Below, piece after piece: positions 1 through 11,773 of a stretch of DNA of 64,000 nt. The position numbers and the translations under genes are program-made. The DNA comes from Bretschneidera sinensis. Its lineage: Eukaryota; Streptophyta; Magnoliopsida; Brassicales; Akaniaceae. Numbering within the stretch: the first letter of the stretch is position 1; every line of letters starts with the position of its first letter. Where the stretch lies: positions 55,894,084 through 55,958,083 of the forward strand of contig CM043705.1 of assembly GCA_023935145.1 (NCBI GenBank). Direction: 5' to 3'. The notes under the pieces were generated by a model. The model had not been told where the DNA came from and made no database searches. It saw nothing but the letters and a program-made list of their open reading frames with translations.

Positions 1-1716
1 TGTTTTTGAAGAATGAATGCAGGACATGTAGCCAAAACGTGGAAGTTTTGGGAAGGTTGCCAAATTAAACAAGTAAGTGAGATTTTTGTGTGCAGCAAAC
101 TTTTATATATATACACACTTCTATGTAAACACAATTTTACACTTACCAAACTCGTTTAGTTTTCTTTCTATTATGCGTCTTCTTTAAACACTTGGGGATC
201 GGAAGAAAGGTTTAAAGAGCAAAATTTTGAAGGAGTTTACCGTGAAATTTTATAAAGAGTCACGAGAAACTATCAGAAAAACAGGAGGTAATAACATAAT
301 GTATTTTTGAATTTTTAGAATACATATATTCCCTGGAAATTTCAAGTGGGAATTTTCCAAGGGTGTGGTTTATAAAGAAGTGAAGAAATAATTAGAAATT
401 TAATACAAATATTATGTCAGATGGTGAAGAACAACAATCGGTGGAAAATTTAGAGAGGAACAGGAAAGACAAGGAAGTGATCCATAGGTAGCTTTAAGTG
501 CTACGTGGTGAGTTAGATTTACTTTAAGTGATCCAAATAAAAATAAAATATATAGTAATAATATTAAAATAAATTATTAGCTTATGCTTGGTGGTAGATA
601 AAAATAAAATTGATATGTATAATATAAATATTGGACACGTAGAAAATTATTATGTGAAAATAAATATTATTAGAATAATGACTTAATTTAATAATGATGG
701 TGATAAATAGATTTTTGACGAGTTGGTGAATAAATTGATGTGATATATGAGGAGAAGAAAATTGCGAAATTTATTAAGCAGAAAGTTGAGGAAAGACCGG
801 ATAGCTAATTTAAATATTTTGAATTCATGTAGTGTTTATATTACTGTTCATATGCATATTTCATATCATTGTCCATATGCATATGCATTAAATAAAATAA
901 CCGAACGAACCGGGAAGGGGCGGTCTAATGGAATAACCGTGACAATCGGTATATGCTGGAATTAAAAGGGATACCGTGACAGTCGGCATATGCTGAAAGT
1001 AAATTATGTGACAGCCGAGATAAGCTATAAGGAACTGGGAAGGGGCCGGTCTAAGATAATAACAATCTGTCGACAGGTGGGAAGACGTTCCCATCATAAT
1101 CATTCATGCATTGCATCTGTTTTAATTATTGCTTGCATTATTGAAATGCTGATGTGTGGTGTATTATTGTGAATTTATTTATAGATGGATAAGTCTCCCA
1201 GAGAAATAGTTACAGCAAGAAAAATAAAAGATATAGATATATGATAAGATGGGAAGTATTTAAATGTTAGATATTATGCTCTTATCCAGTTATAGAAAAA
1301 ATAAATGATTAAATATCAACGGACTATTTATGAAATTGGAATACTTTTAGTAAATTTAATTCACTGAGCTTGTGAAGCTTATCCCTCATTATACAATGAT
1401 TTGAGGTAGTAGACAAGACACATAGTCTGGTGGGTTAAGAGTCAGGCGAAAGAAATTTATGTAAGCCATGTACATGTCAATATCCTCAGACTAGTGAGAA
1501 AATGAAATAAATATTTTATTTGTAAATATTCATGTATCTTACGTTGTATATTATGTGTAAATTAATATCATATTTATGTATTTCCGCTGTTGAGGGTTAA
1601 GGATTTAAAAATAAAAAAATTTCTGTTAGTATTTGTTGTATATATGTGTCGTGCTAGGATTCTCAAAATGTGATGACACCGTCTGGGGGGTAGCCAACTC
1701 GGGATGGGTCGTTACA
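1..1716 (+). repeat. 5' LTR of element H (partial)
   Basis: This stretch aligns with 16186-17893 over its whole length and ends in gttaca immediately before the primer-binding site. About 250 bases of its 5' end lie left of the window, judged from the other LTR. A TATA-like run (tatatatata) lies near 104-113. It contains two degenerate copies (about 930-1000) of the GTGACAGCCGGTATATGCTG subrepeat that is amplified in element A. Confidence 0.85.
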
Positions 1717-1720
1717 ATTT

Positions 1721-1738
1721 TGGTATCAGAGCATTAGG
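1721..1738 (+). other. Primer-binding site of H (initiator Met tRNA type)
   Basis: TGGTATCAGAGC directly after the LTR is the standard plant Met-tRNA primer-binding site. It is identical in the first 12 bases to that of A at 30061. Confidence 0.8.
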
Positions 1739-2004
1739 TTTTATGATTTTGTAGACTGCATAAAAAGTATGAAAGTGGAAGATTAAAATAAATTTTAATA
1801 AACAGTTTGAGGATGACACTTGGATGCGTTAGAGCTAGAGTTAGAGTTGTTGATTTGAGAGGGCGTGGTAGGCCCTCAATATTTTTGACAAGTCGAGGTT
1901 GAGTCTAAATCTGTGGTTCCTAAAAGGGAACGTGTTGACAGTATAATTGATATTGGTAAATGTGTGGGAGAATATGAAGTTGAAAGGAGTGAGCTAAGAT
2001 AAGC

Positions 2005-3398
2005 TGATGAGTGAAAAATATTGCATATTTTGGTCCCTCAATTTCTATTTGTTAGCTTAAGAATTCGTTACTTTGAGTTGTTTTTCGTTTTTTTACAGGT
2101 TTATAAGCTTGGAAAAGAGTTTCACTAAATTGCCAGAATTCCTCGTACAGATCAGCCATTTTTGAGGATTTAACTGTATTGATTCAGGAAGAACCAAGAG
2201 ATGAGCCATATACGCTTGGAAAGATCCGGATGTCTATTTTCTGAGGAATTTTACGGATCAATAAAATGATTTTTCTAGAGAAAGTTATGGCAGTTTTAGT
2301 AGACAAATGTCAGGCTGTGCATGATTTCAGCGTGACAGATCAGCCATTTTCGAGGATTTAACTATATTGATTCAGGAAGAACCAGGAGATGAGCTATATA
2401 TGCTTGGAAAGATCTGGATGTCTATTTTCTGGAGGATTTTACGGATCAATAAAATTATTTTTCTAGAGAAAGTTATAGCATTTTTAGTAGACAAAGGTCA
2501 AAGAGCAAAAGCTGGAATCTGTAGTATCCCACATCGGATTAGAAACACATTGCACTTGTGATGTTTCCCTATATAAGCCTCTTTTCACTTCATGTTTAGT
2601 GTACAATTCCTGAGCCACTTTAGTGTTTACAAGTAGATGTCCGCTAGCATTCTGGTGGATCTCGAAGGCTTTGTCACCACGAGGGGAAGCGCCGCCCGTC
2701 AGCAAGTGGAATTTCTCCCATGTAAAGTTATTTATTTATTTCTTTACATTTAGTTGTTTTAGTTTAAATGTTTAGTACTTTTATTATGAATTTTAGTTTC
2801 ATAGTTATGAGTGGCTAGACTCTTCAGCTAAGGTTGAAGATGAAGCCCCACCGTTGTTTGGCGTAGTAGTTCAGATTTGCTTGTACAAATCTGACAATTT
2901 TTAGTATAAATGTTCTGTCAATTATTTGAGTTAATCTTATAATTGATTGAGTTTAAATTGTCTGTTGGATATTCCTTGTGTTTCATCTGATGGATACATT
3001 GAATGCTTTTCGATTAAATTGGATTCCCTTTGTGATTTGTTGAGAGCAGATACATTGGATGCTTTTGGTTTAGTTGGGATATTCTTTGTTTTTTGTCTTA
3101 TAATTGGATTCATGGAATGTTTTGATAGGCTATATTTTTAGAACATATATGCTTAACTTCGGTGGGGTGGATTTGGAAACCTTAGTGTTTTAATTATTAG
3201 TTTTTAAAAATCAATTTAGTTTAATTTTAATTTCTTTTTCAAATTATCATCTGAAATTCGGAACTAGGTTAAGATAGAGTTAGTTTAGATTGAAAATATA
3301 CTTTCACAACGCAATTCCCTGTGGATTCGACCTCGCACTTGCACAACACTATACTGCAAACGACTCATGCGCTTGCGAGTAATTTAAAACTCACAACA
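2005..3398 (+). mobile_element. Solo LTR J, Athila-type, TSD taagc
   Basis: The sequence starts TGATGAGTG and ends CTCACAACA like the LTRs of element E (61448-62673), to which it aligns along its length. It is flanked by the 5-bp duplication taagc at 2000-2004 and 3399-3403. No internal region or second LTR is present, so this is a solo LTR left after unequal recombination. A TATA box (TATATAAG) lies at 2570-2577. The small open frames here are not conserved between LTR copies and I do not treat them as genes. Confidence 0.9.
2148..2510 (+). repeat. 188-bp tandem duplication inside solo LTR J
   Basis: The segment beginning acagatcagccatt near 2148 is repeated beginning near 2336, with a period of 188 bases and moderate divergence. 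E LTRs have one copy, so the duplication is specific to J or its source copy. Confidence 0.8.
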
Positions 3399-5169
3399 TA
3401 AGCTCTTACACATGTTTTTGAGAAAACGAAAGTAACAAATGATAGAGCTGATAATCTATAGCATAGACTTGATAAACATGTTAGAGCAGTGCTTGAGGTT
3501 GTTGTAAATCCAGTAATGATAGATGTTTAAAAAGGGGAAAGGTGAGTTATGCATGAGATGCAGAGAGATTGTTAAGTTGAATGCTTTGTCGTTTGTAAAC
3601 TCTTTTAAGCCTGAGTTTTGGGAGAAACATGTAGAAAAATTATTTGGTATTTTACCAAAAACTGACAGATAGATCATTGCCTTTGCTTCGTTTGAGTTAG
3701 AAAGAGAAGTTTTGAAATGGTGAAAGGATATTCTTCCCAGGGTAAGTGCAGATGTTGATAGACCCTTAACCTGGAATAGGAGGTTTTCCTTGATAAATAC
3801 TTTCCTTAGACCGTTAGAGCCCAACAAGATATAGATTTTATTTATTTGATGCAAATAGGTCGACTGTGACTCAGTATAATAGCAGATTTATGACTTTGAT
3901 AAGGGGGTATCGAAAACAGTAGACCTAGAAGAGAATAAGTGTAAGAGGTTCATAGATAAATTTTGTTTAAAGATTTGATCAACACTATCTTACATGAGGC
4001 CTATGAATTATGTCAAGTTGGTGGATATAACACTACAGATTAAGAAGGATGTGATGTAAATTAGAGGTAGGAAGAATCGGCATAAGAGGTCTAGATTTGA
4101 GAAACCCAGAGGTGGTACCAGTATGAGTGTGCAGGGTGGGAGACCACTTAGAGGAGGCATTCCTTGTCATAGGGAACTGAAGTACTGAGTCAGAGGCAAG
4201 CAAGATCTGTTTCTTCTATAGCTTAGAATACTATTAGTGGGACCCTTAGATTTGGGAGAGAGGTTATGGGAACCGGGAGTCATGGCAGAGGAAGTGAGTA
4301 TGCCACCAAAGGAAAGTGGTAATTTGATGAAGGATTAAGAGACAGAAGTTTGTCATACGTATATTCAAATGAGATATTTATCTCAGAATTATCCAAATTT
4401 GAAGTGCTTTATGTGCAGAGAAGGTGGATATATCAATGTTGGGTGATCTTGGTGCAACCCATTCTTTTGCATCCAGTATTCATATAAAGTCTATTGAAGT
4501 ATGTATTAGTCATTTTATGCAAATTATTTTTTTTGTTGAAGTTCCCACTAAAGATGGAGTGATAATCATAAATGTTTACATGGGTTGTGTGATTCGTATT
4601 AGTGATAGAGAATCCGAAGCTAATTTATTATCTTTGAACAGGATATAATTTCATATAATTTGAGAATAAATTGGTTGTCAACGTATTGCGCTTGGGTTGA
4701 TTGTTCTAGAAAAAAGGTAGCATTTAAGATATGGACATGGGGAGTTTATCTTTCAGGGAGAACATAAGATACTCTCGAACTATCTCATTTTTGCTCTGAC
4801 CACTAGGAGATGGTTGAAGAAGGGTTGTGAGGAGCATTTGGTATGCATAATGGATTCTAAAAAGGAAAATAGTAGTTAGAATAAATCTTAGTGGTGAAAG
4901 ATTATTCTAATGTAATTCTTGATGAATTGTTTAGGTTGCCTCCAAGTAGGGAGATTAAATTCTCTATTGATGTGATACCAGGATCATTACATATATTTAA
5001 TAGCATCCTACAAAATGACACCAGCGGAATAGAGAGAGTTGAATGTATAATTTTAAGAATTTTTGGATAAACAATTTATTCGATTAAATGTGTCGCCATA
5101 AGGAGCCCACGTAGTGGTTGTGAAGAAAGAAAAATGGAAGATGAAATTGTGTGTATACTATAAATAATT

Positions 5170-5493
5170 TGTTGTGAAACGTTCAACGATTATGATGAAT
5201 AATATGAAAAGTAAAGAGAGAGAGAGAAAGCAATTAAACACACAGATTTAACGTGGTTCGACAATATACCTATGTCCACGGGAGCGAGCAGTCGCTAAAT
5301 TTCACTATGTCGAAGTAGGGTTACATCATATGTATTTATACTAACCCTAGCTGTATAGAGGTATTAGAAAATTCCTCAAATATCCCTGTGCCGTACTGCA
5401 GGGGCGTTGTCCCCGCACCCCCAACCTATTAATCGTCCTTGCCAATAAAACAATAAATTCCAAGCCCAAAAAGGCTAATGCCATCGTTCCACT
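5170..5493 (-). repeat. 3' LTR of I, outer part
   Basis: The outer end reads TGTTGTGAAACG on the plus strand and is the inverse of the other LTR end (..ACAACA at 11863). It shares about 65 bases with the truncated right LTR (15861-15928), including the purine run ending in cacaca. It continues at 11774 after the insertion of G. Confidence 0.75.
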
Positions 5494-6890
5494 TGATGAG
5501 AGTCATAAAATGCATCTTATCAGTACTTAATTGTTAGCATTTTAGGGTTGATCTAGGTTTTAATTGCACTTTTATACGTTAACAACTCTAAAGTATCATT
5601 ATTGGATCATTGATCTATTTCGGTGCATTTTCAGGTATTTTAAGCTCAAAAAAGGAGGAAAAGTTATCATTGCTTGAAGCACAAAGACTCGAGGCATATT
5701 GGAGTGAATGAATGCTTCCGAAAGGACAAGATGGAGGGCTTAAAAGAGCTACAACTGCTGCCCGCACTGGAAAAGAGTTTCACTAAATTGCCAGAATTGC
5801 CCGTACAGATCAATCATCTTTGAAAATTAAACTGTATTGATACAAGAAGAACCAGAAGATGAGCCATATATACTTAGAAAGGTCCAGAAGTCTATTTTCT
5901 GGAGAATTTTACGGTTCATCAAACGGATTTTTCTAGAGAAAGTTATGGCAGTTTTAGTAGACAAAGGTCAGGCTGTGCGGGCTGTGCAGGATTTCAGCGT
6001 GATTTTGGGCTTAAATCCCACATCCCACATCGGATGGAAAACACATTGCACTCTTGGGATTTGCCTATATAAGACCCACTCCACTTTAGCTTTGGAAATC
6101 AATCGAGGATGAATCCAGAGGGCCTTTAGGAGGAACCCGAAGTTTAAAATTTGAAGGTCGGGAGAGATGATCGTCGGGAGGCTGGAGGCAACTCGAGGAC
6201 GCATGAGCCCCATGACCGGCTGGTCTCCAAGCAAGGCAAAGGGATGAATCCCTAGGTGTAGTTGTTCTTATTTTCCTTTATTTGATTCGGTTGTAGTTGG
6301 AATTATTTTCATTAAATATTGTTATGTTTCATTCTTAATTTAATTAGTATATTTATTATAAATCTGGTGGTTGCATGCTTCTTTTCCATATAAGTTCAGT
6401 CAGGCTTTTCTTATGTGTACCTGTTTGGGTGTGATTGAGTCTGGTTGATCTCTTTTATAGATTTGTCCATTGCTGCGGTATCATTGTTTAGATATATCGT
6501 CGTCTCTTGATAATTTATAAGTTAGGTCATGTGTGTTTGAAAGTAAATAATAATTCATAGCGATTACATTAGGATTTATAAATGTGCTTTAATTGAATAT
6601 TTTCCGATTGCCTGTTTGGGATGTGAAACCTGCAATCGAGATAAAAACAACTGAATCAAGTTAGGATTAGAGCAACGAACCTAGGGAGGATTCTCGGAAC
6701 CTTGTTGTAATTTTTATTTTAAACTTATTTACAAAATTACCCTTTCCTCAAAACAACTCAGATTTTATCCTTTTAATATTTTATTGTTTGTGTTGAGGTT
6801 TACACCTTCTGTTGTACTTAACTTGTTTCCCTGTGGAATCGACACCTCAAAACTATACTACAATATCGCGTTATGTTTTGGGCGTAATCA
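5494..6890 (+). repeat. 5' LTR of G
   Basis: It begins TGATGAGAGTCAT and ends GGCGTAATCA, and is nearly identical to 10370-11768. Its first part contains a module of about 200 bases (5769-5978) that also occurs in the LTRs of E and J. The second half matches the LTR of F. Confidence 0.93.
6066..6073 (+). promoter_or_regulatory. TATA box in G 5' LTR
   Basis: TATATAAG lies about 570 bases into the LTR and is conserved at 10942-10949 in the 3' LTR and at the matching place in solo LTR J. It marks the likely start of the R region. Confidence 0.55.
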
Positions 6891-6895
6891 AATTT

Positions 6896-6913
6896 TGGCG
6901 CCGTTGCCGGGGA
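6896..6913 (+). other. Primer-binding site of G (tRNA-Asp)
   Basis: TGGCGCCGTTGCCGGGGA is the exact complement of the plant tRNA-Asp 3' end and is typical of Athila elements. It lies five bases after the LTR. Confidence 0.9.
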
Positions 6914-7137
6914 AACGCGCTTAAGTACAAAGAAGGTGTAAACCTCAACATTCTTGTTTTATTTATTTTATTTCCTCTCTGATTCATTTGGTGCATGCTT
7001 AGACAAGAGATCTGCGAGGTAGATTCATTAGAGGACCTGAGCTAGAATTACCCTATCATTCCGAGTCTGATAGTGAAACCTCGCCTAGATCAACCCATAG
7101 AGAAAACTCAAGTGAGAATCTAGAGGATTTTGTTAAC

Positions 7138-8232
7138 ATGGCCGATAACCATAATGAGAGTGTTGCTAGGACACTTCAGGATTACCTCCACCCTACACGC
7201 ACAGCCATACCATCATGCATCATGTTTCCAGCCAATACTCGCCATCAAGATCTTAAACCAGGGATGATTCAATTACTCCCTATATTCCATGGCTTGGATA
7301 ACGAAAACTCATATGTGCACATTAGAGAGTTTGAGGAAGTAGTTGCGACTTTTCATAGTCAAAACGAAACTCATGACATTATGAAACTTAAGCTCTTTCC
7401 TTTCGCTTTGAAGGATAGAGCCAAGAGTTGGCTATACTCACTTAGACCACGATCTATTGGGTCGTGGACTGAGATGACTCGGGCTTTCTTTAACAAATAC
7501 TTTCCCCAACATAAGACCAATACTTTGAAAAGGCAAATCTCCACCTTTGCACAAAAGGATAGTGAGACTTTATATCAGTCTTGGGAGAGATTTAAGGAGT
7601 TATTGAGTATGTGCCCTCACCATGGGTATGAGAGTTGGCGCTTAGTGAGCTATTTCTATGAGAGACTTACCTATAGAGAGCACCAATTCGTAGAGATGAT
7701 GTGTAATGGTGGGTTTTTAGAGAAAGATCCTGATGAGGCCATAGAGTACCTCAATGAGCTTGCTGAAAAAGCTCACACTTGGACTGGACCTAGTGCTACT
7801 AAAAGCACAAATAGGTCACGACCTATAGGGCACCCAAATGGTGGTGAAATTTACCATCTTAGGGAAGAGGATAACCTTGGAGCCAAGATCGAGATGCTCA
7901 CTAGGGAGATAAATGAGTTAAAGACTAAGAGCTTAAAGACAACACACGTGATTAATCATGCAAAATCTTTTGAACCATGTTTTGTGTGTGGCGGGGTAGA
8001 TCATCTCGCCCAAGAGTGTCCCACATTTGCTGAGATGCGAGGGATGTATAAGGAACAGTGTAATGCCTTAGGCATGTACAAGAAGCCTTTTACACCCCTC
8101 TCTAATACCTATAAGCCGGGATGGCGCGATAACCCCACCTTCAGCTGGAAGTCTGAAAACCAACAGCTTGCACAACCCCTTGCACATATCTTGAACCATA
8201 TCATGCACATGTGTCTTCTAGGAGTTCTTTAG
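7138..8232 (+). CDS. Athila-type Gag of element G
   Basis: A 364-residue open frame encodes the capsid and nucleocapsid part of an Athila gag. Residues from about 60 to 200 form the retrotransposon gag domain (LKLFPFALKDRAKSWLYSL, then FFNKYFPQHKT). A CCHC zinc knuckle, CFVCGGVDHLAQEC, lies near residue 280. The ATG is preceded by about 110 in-frame bases (RFIRGPELELPYHS..) without a start codon, and F has the same upstream sequence and ATG, which supports this start or an older one lost by frameshift. This is the best preserved gag in the window, but its last residues after about 8190 are out of frame relative to F; the true frame continues in the next entry. Gag would form the virus-like particle in the cytoplasm. 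Confidence 0.82.
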   Translation: MADNHNESVARTLQDYLHPTRTAIPSCIMFPANTRHQDLKPGMIQLLPIFHGLDNENSYVHIREFEEVVATFHSQNETHDIMKLKLFPFALKDRAKSWLYSLRPRSIGSWTEMTRAFFNKYFPQHKTNTLKRQISTFAQKDSETLYQSWERFKELLSMCPHHGYESWRLVSYFYERLTYREHQFVEMMCNGGFLEKDPDEAIEYLNELAEKAHTWTGPSATKSTNRSRPIGHPNGGEIYHLREEDNLGAKIEMLTREINELKTKSLKTTHVINHAKSFEPCFVCGGVDHLAQECPTFAEMRGMYKEQCNALGMYKKPFTPLSNTYKPGWRDNPTFSWKSENQQLAQPLAHILNHIMHMCLLGVL

Positions 8233-8747
8233 AAGACACTTTACATGCTTTTATTGAGGCACAGGGTAAGACTAATAAAAGACTTGAATCGTTAGCTGTG
8301 CAAGTTGTTGAAGAACATAAAGAAATAAAAAGCCAAGTGTCCAAGTTGATGAGCTACTTGAGTGTGACTGAGCAAGGTAAATTCCCTGCTCAAGCTCAGT
8401 CCACATCCCATGGTCAACACCTAGCACAAAAGAATTTGGAGGAGGTGAATGCCATTGAGACACTAGGTGGTAAGTCAGTACACATCCCAACAATGAAAAA
8501 ATCAGAGGATGTGGCTGAAAGCCATCAAGCACAAGCATACATGATGGACTCGTTCATGGAAAAGGTCCAGCACCTTAATCCATTAGAGTCCACCTTCACC
8601 CATGGCTTCACCAAAGCATATATCGAGCCAGCATTTGCGGATGTTACTAATGACATCCTTGAGGCCCCCCAAAAGCATAGAGGCACCGAATTTGGCAGTG
8701 CAGCAGCGGCTGATGCATTCAACCTATGCTTTTCGAGGAGGGAATAA
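8211..8747 (+). pseudogene. G gag C-terminal part fused to an unrecognised segment
   Basis: After a single frameshift near 8190, gag resumes with SSLEDTLHAFIEAQGKTN and runs in parallel with F up to the HIPTMKKSEDV motif at about 8515. There F continues into the protease linker, but G continues in frame with about 75 residues (MMDSFMEKVQHLNPLES.. to FSRRE) that I do not recognise, then stops at 8745. No protease or later pol domain follows. The segment may be an internal deletion product or captured DNA. The frame starts at GTG, so 8211 is not a meaningful initiation site. Confidence 0.6.
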
Positions 8748-10369
8748 GAGTGTCTGGCTGAAGACGTAAAACTTAGCCCTTGTGGGAGGCAGCCCACAAC
8801 GTATCCTTTTATTTTTATTGTTTTTCATATTTCGTTTATTATTATTATTTTGTTGTTTTCCAGTTTTACTTTAGTATTTATTTTTCAGGGACAAATAAAC
8901 GAAGCAGTTCAAATGATCGTGCACAACTTTCAACTCCACGCACCATTGGTTAAAAAGGGTGTCTCCTTAACTTTCATCTTTTTTTTCATTGAGGACAATG
9001 CTTATCTTAAGTTAGGGGTGGAAGATATACATTTGTTATTGCATATCATTGAACTGCTTGGTGTCATTTTTGTTTGTTTTTAGCATGCTTGGTGTTTGCC
9101 TTAGAGTTAATTTACATGTCAATAATATAAAATTAATTGAGATAACATATAGTATTTAGAAGAAGTTAAATCTTGCTTCAGTTTGAAATTAATTTAAGCA
9201 TCAATATTCATTTGGTTAGAGACTCTAGTTTGTGGTAAGATTGTATGATTAGTCTATAACATCTAGAGAAATTTTATGTGTGATTATTTTGTGAATATTT
9301 TTACGGTCTCAACAAGCTCTAGAACTTACTTGATAATCACTTGAGGCGAATTCCTAGAATACACACTACTTAGGATATGATATAGGCTATTTTTGAACCG
9401 TTTGAGCCTTTCAAACCTACCATTGCTATATTTATCACTAGTCACCTATTTGAGCCTTTTTCTTGAAAAAAAAAATTAAGCCTTGTTTCTTTCGATAAAC
9501 CATTTATTTACCTTTATGAGCCTAAAAATATTTTATCCTTACCTTTCTTTTAAAAGAACTTAGTCATACACATGTTGTGAGAAGCACTTAAAAGGAGTAA
9601 GGGTGGAAATATGAAAAAATATCACTACCACAACCCAAGTACATTAAAGGAGATAAGTTGGGGGTTGTGGAAAAGAAAAGAAAAAAAATGATGAAAAAAA
9701 AGGTGAACGATTATGTGCCAAAATAAAAAAAAATGAATTATGGCGGAGAAAGAAGAGAGAAAGAAAAAAAAAATGGTGATTTGTTGAAAGAAATGCTCGA
9801 AAAATGGTTGGAAGAGTTGGGTATTGAAGTAAGGTTATCCAGTGCTTAAAGAGTTGTGTTCAAAACTAAGAGATTAAGTTCTTTTACTTGTTGAATCCTC
9901 CAATTCCTTCTTAACCTTTACCTTAGCCTAACGTTACAAGCTTATTAAAGACCTATTGATCCAATGTAGTGTGATTTTCTACAATAGTGGAGAGTGTTTT
10001 GAAAAGTGAGCCTATGGAGCTTGTTTTTGTGATTGATGTCACGCAATTTATTATGTTTTTAGAGGCCAAGACTTGTATTCATGAATGTTATGCATAAAAT
10101 CATCCGGGTGTTCGGATTAATGGTTTGTGATAAGATGGATGTTAAGAGTCAATAACGATTTTAAGATTGATGTTTGGATTACTTTTGGACTTAGGTGAAA
10201 TTTAATGATTCTATGTGTCGTATGGTATGTGCAAGTTTTGAGACAAAAAGTGAATTACTCTTGGTTCAACGCTAGCATTGCTTTGCTTTGTTTTTAACTC
10301 TTACCATAGAATTCGTCTCTTATTTTCGCTTGAATTGCTAGGGACTAGCAATAAGCTAGTTGGGGGTTG
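8748..10369 (+). other. G 3' noncoding region with Athila conserved boxes
   Basis: No gene is supported here. At 8761-8800 lies a block, GGGAGGCAGCCCACA at its core, that recurs in B and E at the end of the coding region. At about 8985-9020 a second block (attgaggacaatgc, then ggggtgga) recurs in B, E and F. An A-rich tract fills 9600-9780. The 3' part from about 9100 matches F 56000-56940. A polypurine tract ends the region at 10361-10369 (tgggggttg). Confidence 0.7.
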
Positions 10370-11768
10370 TGATGAGAGTCATAAAATGCATCTTATCAGT
10401 ACTTAATTGTTAACATTTTAGGGTTGATCTAGATTTTAATTGCACTTTTATACGTTAACAACTCTAGAGTATCATTCTTGGATCATTGATCTATTTCGGT
10501 GCATTTTCAGGTACTTTAAGCTCAAAAGAGGAGGAAAAGTTATCATTGCTTGAAGCATAAAGACTCGAGGCATATTGGAGTGAAGAAATGCTTCCGAAAG
10601 GACAAGATGGAGGGCTTAAAAGAGCAACAGCTGCTGCCTGCACTGGAAAGGAGTTTCACTAAATTGCAAGAATTGCCCGTACAGATCAATCATCTTTGAA
10701 AATTAAACTGTATTGATACAAGAATAACCAGGAGATGAGCCATATATTTTTAGAAAGGTCCGGAAGTCTATTTTCTGGAAAATTTTACGGTTCGTCAAAC
10801 GGATTTTTCTAGAGAAAGTTATGGCAGTTTTAGTAGACAAAGGTCAGGCTGTGCGGGCTGTACGGGATTTCAGCGTGATTTTGGGCTTAAATCCCACATC
10901 CCACATCGGATGGAAAACACTTTGCACTCTTGGTATTTGCCTATATAAGACCCACTCCACTTTAGCTTTGGAGATCAATCGGGGATGAATCCAGAGGGCC
11001 TTTAGGAGGAACCCGAAGTTTAAAGTTTGAAGGTCGGGAGAGATGATCGTCGGGAGGCCGGAGGCAACTAGAGGACGCATGAGCCCCATGACCGGCTGGT
11101 CTCCAAGCAAGGCGAATGAATGAATCTCTAGGTGTAGTTGTTCTTATTTTCCTTTATTTGATTCGGTTGTAGTTGGAATTATTTTCATTAAATATTGTTA
11201 TGTTTTATTCTTAATTTAATTAGTAGATTTATTATAACTCTGGTGGTTGGATGCTTCTTTTCCATATAAGTTCAGTCAGGCTTTTCTTATGTGTACCTGT
11301 TTGGGTGTAATTGAGTCCAGTAGATCTCTTTTATAGATTTGTCCATTGCTGCGGTATTGTTGTTTAGATATATCGTCGTCTCTTGATAATTTATAAGTTA
11401 GGTCATGTGTGTTTGAAAGTAAATAATAATTCATAGCGATTACATTAGGATTTATAAATGCGCTTTAATTGAATATTTTCCGATTGCTTGTTTGGGATGT
11501 GAAACCTGCAATCAAGATAAAAACAACTGAATCAAGTTAGGATTAGAGCAACGAACCTAGGGAGGATTCTCGGAACCTTGTTGTAATTTATATTTTTAAC
11601 TTATTTACAAAATTACCCTTTTCCTCAAAATAACTCAGATTTTATCCTTTTAATCTTTTATTGTTTGTGTTGAGGTTTACACCTTCTGTTGTACTTAACT
11701 TGTTTCCCTGTGGAATCGACACCCCAAAACTATACTACAATAATCGCGTTATGTTTTGGGCGTAATCA
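10370..11768 (+). repeat. 3' LTR of G
   Basis: It is a near-identical copy of 5494-6890, starting right after the polypurine tract and ending at the TSD ccact. By-eye differences number about 45 substitutions over 1398 bases. Confidence 0.93.
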
Positions 11769-11773
11769 CCACT

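Larger units (their letters stand above)
1800..5169 (+). pseudogene. H gag-protease-RT remnant (split by solo LTR J)
   Basis: Position 1800-2004 and 3404-5169 together correspond to the gag, protease and first part of reverse transcriptase of A. Around 3675-3745 the DNA matches the A gag segment reading IAFASF..LE....WKDILPRVS. Around 4436-4640 it matches the protease segment with the DLGATHSFASS motif (A has DPGATHSFASS). Around 4930-5165 it reaches the reverse transcriptase N-terminus. Many stops and frameshifts are present and there is no usable reading frame. The reading stops at 5169, where copia element I begins; the remaining reverse transcriptase, RNase H and integrase are absent from the window. 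Confidence 0.75.
5494..11768 (+). mobile_element. Element G: short non-autonomous Athila-type element, TSD ccact
   Basis: Two LTRs of 1397 and 1399 bases (about 3% different by eye), a perfect Asp-tRNA primer-binding site, a polypurine tract and a perfect 5-bp TSD (5489-5493 and 11769-11773) define the element. The internal region is only 3479 bases. It encodes gag with one frameshift and no protease, reverse transcriptase, RNase H or integrase. LTR termini and internal ends match F, so it probably depended on F-like relatives for transposition. Confidence 0.93.

Noticed and set aside
888..1103. Minus-strand small open frame (MIMMGTSSHLS..) also found at 17029-17289, 28980-29312 and 36401-36691
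   Set aside because: It is the antisense reading of the LTR minisatellite; its length and sequence vary with the repeat copies and nothing suggests translation.
3456..3854. 132-codon minus-strand open frame
   Set aside because: It is antisense to degraded H gag with recognisable similarity to A on the plus strand.
8850..9083. 77-codon open frame with a hydrophobic stretch in G, with a 116-codon counterpart at 55695-56045 in F
   Set aside because: It overlaps a conserved noncoding block of Athila elements; the frame is not kept between G and F beyond the block.
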